Counted from the first letter of the stretch, positions 1 through 5,138 are shown. The stretch: DNA of 14,772 bases from Candidatus Faecivivens stercoravium (GCA_018712425.1 DVHA01000100.1:1-14772), one strand, 5' to 3'. Made by a program: numbers and translations. Notes: generated from the letters alone by a model not told the origin.

Positions 1-118
1 AGCGGGAGACACGGCTGCGTCAAACAGCGGGACCAGGGCCCGCGAGGGTCCTGGTCCGTCCAGGCGAAGCTTGGTCCCATCCAAGGGGAACCCTTGGTCG
101 CTGCCTTAAGGGCAGCGA
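1..118 (+). repeat. Multi-hairpin intergenic repeat, copy A (runs off left edge)
   Basis: Four consecutive hairpins are visible. A 12-bp stem at 30-41/46-57 has a GCGA loop. CCAGGC/GCTTGG (60-74) and CCAAGGG/CCCTTGG (81-97) both have GAA loops. TCGCTGCC/GGCAGCGA (98-118) has a TTAAG loop. The same series occurs in inverted orientation at 14085-14200, with several stem sequences changed but still paired. The one imperfect pair of the first stem is G-T when read on the plus strand, which suggests plus is the sense strand. No coding potential is seen. The repeat lies directly upstream of the dCMP deaminase gene. Confidence 0.75.
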
Positions 119-142
119 AATAAACATTCAACGCTTCAAATA

Positions 143-159
143 TTGTATTGTTAATACAA
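143..159. promoter_or_regulatory. Perfect 7-bp dyad upstream of dCMP deaminase
   Basis: TTGTATT and AATACAA are separated by GTT. The dyad lies 33 bases before the chosen start codon in an AT-rich stretch, so it could be an operator or a small mRNA hairpin. I could not place a convincing sigma-A promoter around it, so its role is a guess. Confidence 0.3.
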
Positions 160-192
160 CACTTATTTTATTTTCAGAAAGAAGGCATCGGT

Positions 193-672
193 ATGAAACG
201 GAAAGACTATATCAGCTGGGATGAATATTTCATGGGGGTGGCGCTTTTAGCCGCCCGCCGCAGTAAGGACCCCAACACCCAGGTGGGCGCCTGCATCGTC
301 AGCCCCGACAACATCATCCTCTCCACCGGCTACAATGGCTTCCCGGTGGGATGCTCGGACGATGAGTACCCCTGGGCGCGGGAAGGGGAGGAGAACAAGT
401 ACCCCTATGTCGTCCATGCCGAACTGAACGCCATCTTAAACAGCAGCGGCAAATCCCTCCACGGGGCGCGGATTTACGTTGCCCTCTTCCCCTGCAACGA
501 ATGCGCCAAGGCGATTATCCAGTCGGGCATTCGGGAGGTCATCTACCTGTCAGACAAATACGCCGGCACCCCGTCGATGGTCGCCTCCCGGCGGATGTTC
601 CAGTCGGCCGGGGTGAAGGTCCGGCAGTTGGAGACCGGGCTGCGGGAGATCACCCTGTCGTTTGCGCCCTGA
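193..672 (+). CDS. Deoxycytidylate (dCMP) deaminase
   Basis: A 159-residue zinc-dependent deaminase of the ComEB/dCMP deaminase group. This group converts dCMP to dUMP in the cytoplasm and so feeds dTMP synthesis. Visible residues are the zinc and catalytic motif HAE (H75, E77) and the second zinc motif PCNEC (C101, C104). The N-terminal SWDEYFMGVALLAARRSKDP and the TGYNGFP segment are typical of dCMP rather than free cytidine deaminases. The ATG at 193 is preferred over the upstream in-frame ATG at 148 because it has a purine-rich site (AAAGAAGG) in front and because family members start with a similar MKR-x-D-Y-ISW segment. It is monocistronic, with a strong terminator straight after it. 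Length is normal for the family. Confidence 0.93.
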   Translation: MKRKDYISWDEYFMGVALLAARRSKDPNTQVGACIVSPDNIILSTGYNGFPVGCSDDEYPWAREGEENKYPYVVHAELNAILNSSGKSLHGARIYVALFPCNECAKAIIQSGIREVIYLSDKYAGTPSMVASRRMFQSAGVKVRQLETGLREITLSFAP

Positions 673-690
673 CTGAATCATTGCACGCTG

Positions 691-724
691 CCCCGTCCGG
701 TTTCCCCCGGACGGGGTATTTTTT
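691..724 (+). terminator. Intrinsic terminator of the dCMP deaminase gene
   Basis: CCCCGTCCGG pairs perfectly with CCGGACGGGG (10 bp, loop TTTCCC) and is followed by TATTTTTT. It begins 18 bases after the stop codon. Confidence 0.92.
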
Positions 725-735
725 GCCCGAACGGC

Positions 736-764
736 TTGCAGTTTGCTTTTCCATCGTATATAAT
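736..764 (+). promoter_or_regulatory. Probable promoter of the beta-lactamase-like lipoprotein
   Basis: TTGCAG and a perfect TATAAT are 17 bases apart. The -35 match is weak, the -10 perfect. It lies just after the upstream terminator and about 115 bases before the start codon. Confidence 0.5.
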
Positions 765-878
765 GAAGGTGGGGAATGGGTATTTTCCTTATCCATTAAA
801 ATATTTCCGGCATCTTCCGCGGAGGGCCGGAACGGAAAAAAACGCCGGCTTCCGGCGGCAGGAAAGGGTGGACCCGCT

Positions 879-2138
879 ATGAAAAAAAGGTTGATTCTCA
901 TTTTAGCCGCGTTTTTACTCTCCATCACCAGCTGCAGCCAGCCGGTGGTCCTGCGGGTCGGGCCGGTGCCGCCGGTCCAGCTGCCGTCCGCCGCCGGTGA
1001 GGAAGCGGAAGAGCCCCTCCCGGTCGGCTGGGAAGAGACGGCGGATGGGACCCGCCTCCGGGACGGGAACGGCGGGTACGCGAGAGGCTTTACCTGGTAC
1101 GAAGGGAAGGGCTACTGGTTTGACGGGGAAGGGTACCTCCAGACCGGCTGGATCGACGCCGAAGAAGGCTGGCTTTACGCCGGGGAAGACGGGGTTTTGC
1201 AGACCGGATTGATCGAAGTGGACGGGGAGTCCTACTACATCGGCGACGACTATCTGATGGATACCGGCTGGGTCGCCTTGCCGGAAGGCTACGCCTGGGC
1301 CGGGGAAGACGGGGCGCTGGTCCGGAACCGGTATGTAGACGGCCGCTGGATCGGGGCCGACGGGCTGGCGGTGCCGGACGAGTTTTCCCTGACCGATGAG
1401 CAGTATGGGCAGATGCAGGCGCTGCTGACCGAAATGCCGGGGGCGTCGGTCGTCGTCGAGGATCTGGTCAGCGGCAGGCGGTGGGAATGGAACACCGCGG
1501 GGGCCTATTACTACATCGCGAGCGTCTATAAGCTCCCCTATGCCGTCTGGCTGCTCCAGCGGGCCGACCGGGGGGAGATCGATCTGGACGAGGAGATCAC
1601 CTATACCGCTGACCTTCACGTCGGCGCCGCCGGGATTATCCAGGACGGCGAATACGGTGAGCGGTACACCGTCCGGCAGCTCATCGAGTACATGATTGTC
1701 TACTCCGACAACACCGCCCTGTCGATGCTCAAAAGCCGGTTCCCGGTGTCGGAATTCAAGGAATGGATCAATTCGGATGAAATCGGGCTGGAGCGGGATT
1801 TGAACGACTCGACCGATTCGGTGACGACCGCCGCCGACTGCTGTACCTTCGCTCGGCTCGCCTTCCAATATATGGAATCGGGGGGCGAAAACGCGGATTT
1901 CTTCCGGGAGATTTACACCTCTACCGACGACCAGCTGTTCCAGTCCGACCTCGAGGTCGGGCAGAAGTACGGCTGGTGGGACAACGAGCTCCATTCGGCG
2001 GCCGTCGTCTACGCCGGGCGGCCCTACGCCCTCGCCGTCCTCACCGGCTGGGGGGAGCGGACCGAGGAGGACGAACGGGAGCTTCAGGAGATTTTTGACC
2101 TGGTGGAGAGTTTCTTCCCGGAGGCGGCAGAAGGGTAG
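879..2138 (+). CDS. Lipoprotein with glucan-binding-type repeats and a class A beta-lactamase-like domain
   Basis: A 419-residue predicted lipoprotein. MKKR plus a hydrophobic stretch ends in the lipobox ITSC, with C19 as lipidation site. Residues about 50-165 carry roughly four degenerate aromatic/glycine repeats (for example GWLYAGEDGVLQTG) of the choline/glucan-binding type. Residues about 185-415 form a serine hydrolase of the beta-lactamase 2 type: S215-V-Y-K218 is the SxxK motif, S276-D-N278 the SDN motif, and K363-Y-G the place of the usual KTG. E305-R-D-L-N309 resembles the omega-loop ExxLN of true class A enzymes. The start at 879 has AGGAAAGGG upstream and opens directly into the signal peptide; the longer in-frame extension crosses the previous terminator. 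It could be a beta-lactamase, a peptidoglycan peptidase or an inactive binding protein. Its neighbour, a convergent amidase, is also a cell-wall enzyme. Confidence 0.87.
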   Translation: MKKRLILILAAFLLSITSCSQPVVLRVGPVPPVQLPSAAGEEAEEPLPVGWEETADGTRLRDGNGGYARGFTWYEGKGYWFDGEGYLQTGWIDAEEGWLYAGEDGVLQTGLIEVDGESYYIGDDYLMDTGWVALPEGYAWAGEDGALVRNRYVDGRWIGADGLAVPDEFSLTDEQYGQMQALLTEMPGASVVVEDLVSGRRWEWNTAGAYYYIASVYKLPYAVWLLQRADRGEIDLDEEITYTADLHVGAAGIIQDGEYGERYTVRQLIEYMIVYSDNTALSMLKSRFPVSEFKEWINSDEIGLERDLNDSTDSVTTAADCCTFARLAFQYMESGGENADFFREIYTSTDDQLFQSDLEVGQKYGWWDNELHSAAVVYAGRPYALAVLTGWGERTEEDERELQEIFDLVESFFPEAAEG

Positions 2139-2141
2139 GGG

Positions 2142-2876
2142 CTATTCGATTTCGACATACCGGGCGTTGGCGTAGCCGATTTTGCCGCCGTACTGGATGA
2201 CATACCAGTCGTTCCACTGGCTGAAGACGACGACCGACGCGCCGTTCGGGATTTTGAGGATGATTTCGGCGTCGGTCGACGGCTTATCCCGGAGGTTTAA
2301 CCGCCCGCCGCCCGTCCGCACCACCCCGGCCCGGACCGGCTGGGGGGTGATGAAGGGGATGCCGAAGTAGCGGGTCAGGGATTCGACGATGTTAGCGGCG
2401 ATGGCGTCCATATTTTCGGTGATCCAGTTGGCGTCGTCTTCATTGTCGTGGTAAGCAAGCTCGATGAAGACCGACGGGGCCTTCGGCTGGCGCACCTCCC
2501 CCAGCCGGGTGGTCGACTTGACCGAGACCGTCCCGGGGTAGATGGCCCGGAGGCCTTCGGCGATGTCCCGGGCGGCGCGCTCACCCCTGACGCTGCCGGG
2601 GTAGTGGTAGACCTCGCTCCCCCGCACCTCGCCGTAGCGCCCTTCGGGGGCGGCGTTGGAGTGGAGGGCAAGGTGGAGGTCGTAATTGCCGGCGTTGCTC
2701 TGGCGGATGGAACTGACCGCCGTCATGTCGGGGGTGTTGCGGGTAAAGCCGATGCCGCTGGCGCGCAGGTAGGGCTCCATCCGGTCGGCCAGCTGGTTCA
2801 TATGGTACTCTTCGCTCCCGCCGGTTACGTAGAGGTTGGCCTGCTGGGTCGACGGGCTTAAATAGATGGTGGGCAT
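2142..2876 (-). CDS. N-acetylmuramoyl-L-alanine amidase (Amidase_3) with C-terminal SH3 domain
   Basis: A 244-residue enzyme expected to cut the bond between muramic acid and L-alanine in peptidoglycan. Residues 2-172 fit the Amidase_3 fold: the strand with LHLALHSNA (H72, a zinc ligand) and VFIELAYHDN (E139, the catalytic glutamate). The usual first zinc ligand motif D-x-GHGG is replaced by LSPSTQQAN near the N-terminus, as in a clostridial subgroup of this family. Residues about 184-243 are a bacterial SH3 domain (LNLRDKPS, WYVIQYGGKIGYANARYVE), which usually binds the wall. No signal peptide is seen, so export may occur at lysis or during sporulation. AAAGGAGGCGG precedes the ATG, and a 6-bp hairpin (2895-2911) sits just upstream of it. 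The gene is convergent with the preceding lipoprotein, with only three bases between the stop codons. Confidence 0.88.
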   Translation of the reverse strand: MPTIYLSPSTQQANLYVTGGSEEYHMNQLADRMEPYLRASGIGFTRNTPDMTAVSSIRQSNAGNYDLHLALHSNAAPEGRYGEVRGSEVYHYPGSVRGERAARDIAEGLRAIYPGTVSVKSTTRLGEVRQPKAPSVFIELAYHDNEDDANWITENMDAIAANIVESLTRYFGIPFITPQPVRAGVVRTGGGRLNLRDKPSTDAEIILKIPNGASVVVFSQWNDWYVIQYGGKIGYANARYVEIE

Positions 2877-2958
2877 TCTGACCGCCTCCTTTTACCCGCA
2901 GGATATGCGGGGGAGGGGGATGCGGTGAAAAAGGATAAAATTTTTTTGCGGAAAAGTG

Positions 2959-2987
2959 TTGACAAAAGTCTTTTTATCTGCTATAAT
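2959..2987 (+). promoter_or_regulatory. Consensus sigma-A promoter of the tRNA cluster
   Basis: TTGACA and TATAAT are exactly 17 bases apart. The A/T-rich tracts upstream (2935-2956) resemble an UP element. The start site would fall near 2994, about 40 bases before the first tRNA. The upstream sequence is closely matched by the promoter of the second tRNA-Tyr. Confidence 0.93.
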
Positions 2988-3034
2988 AGCAACTGTTCCG
3001 CTGAGGCGTAAGCCACGGCGGGCAAAAGATAAAT

Positions 3035-3119
3035 GCAGATGTGGCGGAATTGGCAGACGCGCTACTTTGAGGTGGTAGTGAGGTCACTCGTGCAGGTTCA
3101 AGTCCTGTCATCTGCACCA
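3035..3119 (+). tRNA. tRNA-Leu (anticodon GAG)
   Basis: The acceptor arm GCAGATG pairs with CATCTGC and the CCA end is encoded. The anticodon arm is CTACT-TTGAGGT-GGTAG, with GAG at 3069-3071. The long class II variable arm (GAG-GTCA-CTC) and the T-arm TTCAAGT are present. Reads CUC and CUU codons. Confidence 0.96.
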
Positions 3120-3122
3120 TAT

Positions 3123-3209
3123 GCGGATATGGCGGAATTGGCAGACGCGCTAGATTCAGGTTCTAGTGAATGCAAGTTCATGCAGGTTCAAGTCCTGTTA
3201 TCCGCACCA
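3123..3209 (+). tRNA. tRNA-Leu (anticodon CAG)
   Basis: The acceptor arm GCGGATA pairs with TATCCGC and CCA is encoded. The anticodon arm is CTAGA-TTCAGGT-TCTAG, with CAG at 3157-3159, reading CUG, which is heavily used in this GC-rich genome. It shares its D-arm with the preceding tRNA-Leu and lies three bases after it. Confidence 0.96.
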
Positions 3210-3212
3210 TAC

Positions 3213-3296
3213 GGACGAGTTCCCGAGTGGCCAAAGGGGGCAGACTGTAAATCTGTTGCGTAAGCTTCGATGGTCCGAATCCATCCTCGTCCACCA
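3213..3296 (+). tRNA. tRNA-Tyr (anticodon GTA), copy 1
   Basis: The acceptor arm GGACGAG pairs with CTCGTCC and CCA is encoded. The anticodon loop is CTGTAAA, with GTA at 3247-3249. The D-arm (TTCCCGAGTGGCCAAAGGG) and long variable arm are typical of bacterial tRNA-Tyr. It is identical over 84 bases to the second copy at 4464-4547. Confidence 0.97.
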
Positions 3297-3336
3297 TGAA
3301 AAATCCCGGTTTTGTTTGCAAAACCGGGATTTTTCA
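3297..3336 (+). terminator. Terminator of the tRNA cluster
   Basis: A perfect 18-bp stem has loop TTTG and starts immediately after the CCA end of tRNA-Tyr. The stem begins with AAAAA and ends with TTTTT, so it should work in both directions. Confidence 0.93.
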
Positions 3337-3501
3337 ATGATATCCGTTCCCCAGAACGGATGATATACCTTCGGTATGATATCCACCTTCGGTGGATGAT
3401 ATATGCCTTCGGCATATGCACGGAACGGATATTATATCATACACGCGCAGCGGGTATATCATACGGCTTGCCGTATATCATATTGCAAAGCAATATATCA
3501 T
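3337..3501 (+). repeat. Mirrored hairpin array 1 (ATGATAT linkers, then ATATCAT linkers)
   Basis: The linker ATGATAT occurs four times (3337, 3360, 3376, 3396), then its reverse complement ATATCAT four times (3434, 3456, 3475, 3495). A different short hairpin fills nearly every gap: CCGTTC/GAACGG, ACC/GGT, CCACC/GGTGG, ATGCC/GGCAT, then an imperfect ACACGC/GCGGGT, ACGGC/GCCGT, ATTGC/GCAAT. The three inner left-half hairpins have TTC loops. The linkers of the two halves can pair with each other, so the whole array could fold as a branched cruciform or RNA. It starts at the base of the tRNA terminator and ends seven bases before the ribosome-binding site of the four-helix-bundle gene, so it may be its 5' leader. 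It is much richer in AT than the surroundings. Confidence 0.9.
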
Positions 3502-3524
3502 TTTTAAAAGGTGGCTTGTTCCAA

Positions 3525-3878
3525 ATGTATGAAAATAAACTGCTGGACTTGTCAACCGAATTTGCCGTTGCAATTGTGAATCTGGTGGACAGTGTAAAGA
3601 CACCCAAAAGCCTGTACCTTTTGGATCAGCTTGGTCGGGCGGGTACATCGGTCGGCGCTAATATCCATGAAGCCCAATATGCCCAAAGCAAAAAGGACTT
3701 TATTTCCAAATTAGAAATTGCGCTGAAAGAATCGAATGAAACCAGTTACTGGCTCAAGTTGCTGTATAAAACGGGCAGGATTGATCAGCAAACGTATTAT
3801 GTGACAGAGCGGCTATGCGGCAATATTCGCCGCTTGCTGATTGCTTTCTGCCGGACTGCTAAACAAAACTACCATTGA
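3525..3878 (+). CDS. Four-helix-bundle protein of the S23 / 23S rRNA intervening-sequence / Avd-like family
   Basis: A 117-residue protein with the hallmark segment of the TIGR02436-type four-helix-bundle family: QLGRAGTSVGANIHEA (35-50), SKKDFISKLEIALKESNET (55-73) and YWLKLLYKTG. Relatives are encoded inside 23S rRNA intervening sequences, act as accessory (Avd) subunits of diversity-generating retroelements, or stand alone with unknown role; their basic surface suggests nucleic-acid binding. Here there is neither an rRNA gene nor a reverse transcriptase, so it is an orphan. The ATG at 3525 has AAAAGGTGG upstream; the in-frame extension back to 3312 runs through the terminator and the hairpin array and is rejected. 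The base composition is clearly more AT-rich than the neighbours, a sign of transfer. No terminator is seen after it. It is probably linked functionally to the array just upstream (inference). Confidence 0.9.
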   Translation: MYENKLLDLSTEFAVAIVNLVDSVKTPKSLYLLDQLGRAGTSVGANIHEAQYAQSKKDFISKLEIALKESNETSYWLKLLYKTGRIDQQTYYVTERLCGNIRRLLIAFCRTAKQNYH

Positions 3879-3932
3879 TATGTTTATGCTTGTAAATCAA
3901 ATTACTTTTTGAACAATACTGGAGGCTTTTTT

Positions 3933-4409
3933 ATGCAGCTCACCATCCGCCCCTACACCCCCGCCGACCTGCCCGAAATGGTGAAACTCTTTCAGGAGAC
4001 TGTCCGGCGGGTCTGTGTGAAAGATTATACCCCTGTGCAGATTGAAGCCTGGGTCGGGAAGGTCGATCTGGCCAGCTGGGAAAAGACCCTTGCGGAACAC
4101 ACCACTCTCCTCGCTTTCGACGGGGAAGCGCTGGCCGGGTTCGGCGATATCCGAGCGGACGGGTACCTCGACCGGTTGTATGTCCGGTGGGATTTGCAGG
4201 GGCAGGGGGTTGGGACCGCCCTCTGTGACCGGCTGGAGACGGCGGGGGATTTTTCGCGGGTCTTCACCGAGGCGTCCATTACCGCCCGGCCGTTTTTCGC
4301 CCACCGTGGGTATCAGGTGATCCAGGCCCAGCAGGTCGTCCGGCATGGGATTGTCCTGCAAAATTATGTGATGGAAAAAAATAACAAAGTTTTTTCGGAA
4401 AAGGGTTGA
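3933..4409 (+). CDS. GNAT family N-acetyltransferase (YafP-like)
   Basis: A 158-residue acetyl-CoA-dependent N-acetyltransferase with unknown substrate. It shows the N-terminal IRPYTPADLPEMVKLF strand-helix, YTPVQIEAW (32-40), LDRLYVRWDLQGQGVG with the acetyl-CoA loop QGQGVG (89-94), and the tail ARPFFAHRGY...NYVMEK resembling the YafP subgroup. The ATG at 3933 follows GGAGG by seven bases; an upstream in-frame TTG overlaps nothing useful and is not chosen. After the usual VMEK ending come nine extra residues (NNKVFSEKG). These are encoded by DNA that closely matches the promoter region of the first tRNA cluster, and the -35 box of the second tRNA-Tyr promoter begins one base before the stop codon. 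Confidence 0.9.
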   Translation: MQLTIRPYTPADLPEMVKLFQETVRRVCVKDYTPVQIEAWVGKVDLASWEKTLAEHTTLLAFDGEALAGFGDIRADGYLDRLYVRWDLQGQGVGTALCDRLETAGDFSRVFTEASITARPFFAHRGYQVIQAQQVVRHGIVLQNYVMEKNNKVFSEKG

Positions 4410-4434
4410 CAAAAGGCCGGTTCTGTGATAATAT
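4406..4434 (+). promoter_or_regulatory. Promoter of tRNA-Tyr copy 2, overlapping the GNAT stop codon
   Basis: A perfect TTGACA is followed 17 bases later by TAATAT; an alternative TATAAT sits at 20 bases. The upstream stretch TTTTTTCGGAAAAGGG resembles the corresponding part of the first tRNA promoter. Confidence 0.8.
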
Positions 4435-4463
4435 AATTAAGTCGGCTGCGGCCGGCTGAATAT

Positions 4464-4547
4464 GGACGAGTTCCCGAGTGGCCAAAGGGGGCAGACTGTA
4501 AATCTGTTGCGTAAGCTTCGATGGTCCGAATCCATCCTCGTCCACCA
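4464..4547 (+). tRNA. tRNA-Tyr (anticodon GTA), copy 2
   Basis: Identical over 84 bases to copy 1, with GTA at 4498-4500 and an encoded CCA end. It is transcribed alone from its own promoter and closed by its own terminator. Confidence 0.97.
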
Positions 4548-4588
4548 TGAAAATACCCCTGCATCTCTGATGCAGGGGTATTTTCATG
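4546..4588 (+). terminator. Terminator of tRNA-Tyr copy 2
   Basis: A 19-bp stem with loop CTCTG; the arm starts within the CCA end of the tRNA and its 3' side carries TATTTT. The stem sequence is different from that after copy 1 apart from the first few bases. Confidence 0.9.
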
Positions 4589-4602
4589 GTAAACTAGATG
4601 GA

Positions 4603-4685
4603 GGATTCGGACGGGAGCGGTAGTGAATGACAGCCCGGTGGGCTGTCAGAGCCGCGACCTGGTCGCCCGCAGGCGACCCGAATCC
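4603..4685 (+). repeat. Hairpin cluster closed by GGATTCGG / CCGAATCC inverted repeats
   Basis: GGATTCGG (4603-4610) can pair with CCGAATCC (4678-4685). Between them are GACAGCCC/GGGCTGTC (4629-4647) and GGTCGCC/GGCGACC around CGCA (4661-4678). The outer sequences resemble the T-arm end of the adjacent tRNA-Tyr: CCGAATCCATCC recurs directly at 4678, and an imperfect inverted copy lies at 4585-4612. No gene is seen here. Confidence 0.6.
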
Positions 4686-4732
4686 ATCCCAGAGCTGAGT
4701 GACCGTTCCCTTGGGAGAACCAGACTTTTTCA

Positions 4733-5012
4733 GTGAAATTCGTTCCTTCGGAACGAGTGAAGTCGCTTCGCTGGTGAAATTGCTTCGCAGTGAAAAGTTT
4801 TTTAAAACGGAAGGTTTACTGTTTTCAGATGACATATGTCATCTTAGCAGAAGGATTTGATAGATGGAAACGGTTTTGTTTAGACAGATCACGTTCACGT
4901 TAAGGATAAAATTTGATCATCGCGAAGCGATACCTTAACTTGCCTGTAAGGCAAATTTCACTGCCGCGAAGCGGCAATTTCACTTTTCACTCGCCCGCAG
5001 GGCGAATTTCAC
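4733..5012 (+). repeat. Mirrored hairpin array 2 (AGTGAAAT linkers, then ATTTCACT linkers)
   Basis: The core GTGAA occurs at 4733, 4757, 4774 and 4790, and TTCAC at 4957, 4979, 4986 and 5008. With flanking bases the consensus is AGTGAAAT on the left and its exact reverse complement ATTTCACT on the right. Hairpins lie between or beside the linkers: TCGTTCC/GGAACGA and ATTGC/GCAGT with TTC loops on the left; ATCGC/GCGAT, TTGCC/GGCAA, TGCCGC/GCGGCA and TCGCCC/GGGCGA on the right, two of them with GAA loops. The centre (about 4796-4918) is AT-rich, non-coding, and contains an 18-base perfect palindrome. The plan matches array 1 but linker and stems are unrelated. Unlike array 1 it has no protein gene. 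The stretch 5013-5099 after it holds nothing I recognise. Confidence 0.87.
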
Positions 5013-5099
5013 TCATCCGGTATCCCTTCTGCACAGGCAGGCGGGACTTTTTTCTTCCTTTCTGTTCATATTTTTTCCCGCAAAATTTCGCGGATTATC

Positions 5100-5128
5100 T
5101 TGCATTTATTCACAGTTTGTTGTAAAAT
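5100..5128 (+). promoter_or_regulatory. Probable promoter of the purine permease
   Basis: TTGCAT and TAAAAT are 17 bases apart in an AT-rich stretch, about 110 bases before the start codon. Confidence 0.55.
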
Positions 5129-5138
5129 AAGAAGTAGT

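Noticed and set aside
915..1994. Long minus-strand frame opposite the beta-lactamase-like lipoprotein
   Set aside because: A shadow of a GC-rich gene: proline/glycine/valine-rich low-quality translation, no ribosome-binding site. The same applies to frames opposite the permeases at 5658-6522 and 6679-7500 and opposite 10165-11310.
3188..3421. Minus-strand reading frame across tRNA-Tyr copy 1, and its twin at 4279-4587
   Set aside because: Both read the antisense of an identical tRNA-Tyr gene; this produces a well-known spurious peptide. No ribosome-binding site or other support.
3337..3501. CRISPR array
   Set aside because: The constant units are only 7 bases, invert halfway, and the intervening sequences are self-complementary. 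There are no cas genes. The same holds for the array at 4733-5012.
3525..3878. Diversity-generating retroelement or rRNA intervening sequence
   Set aside because: No reverse transcriptase, no template/variable repeat pair and no rRNA gene in the window, although the protein family is shared.
4913..5125. Plus-strand frame across the right half of array 2
   Set aside because: It consists of the repeat hairpins, has no ribosome-binding site and overlaps the promoter region of the purine permease.
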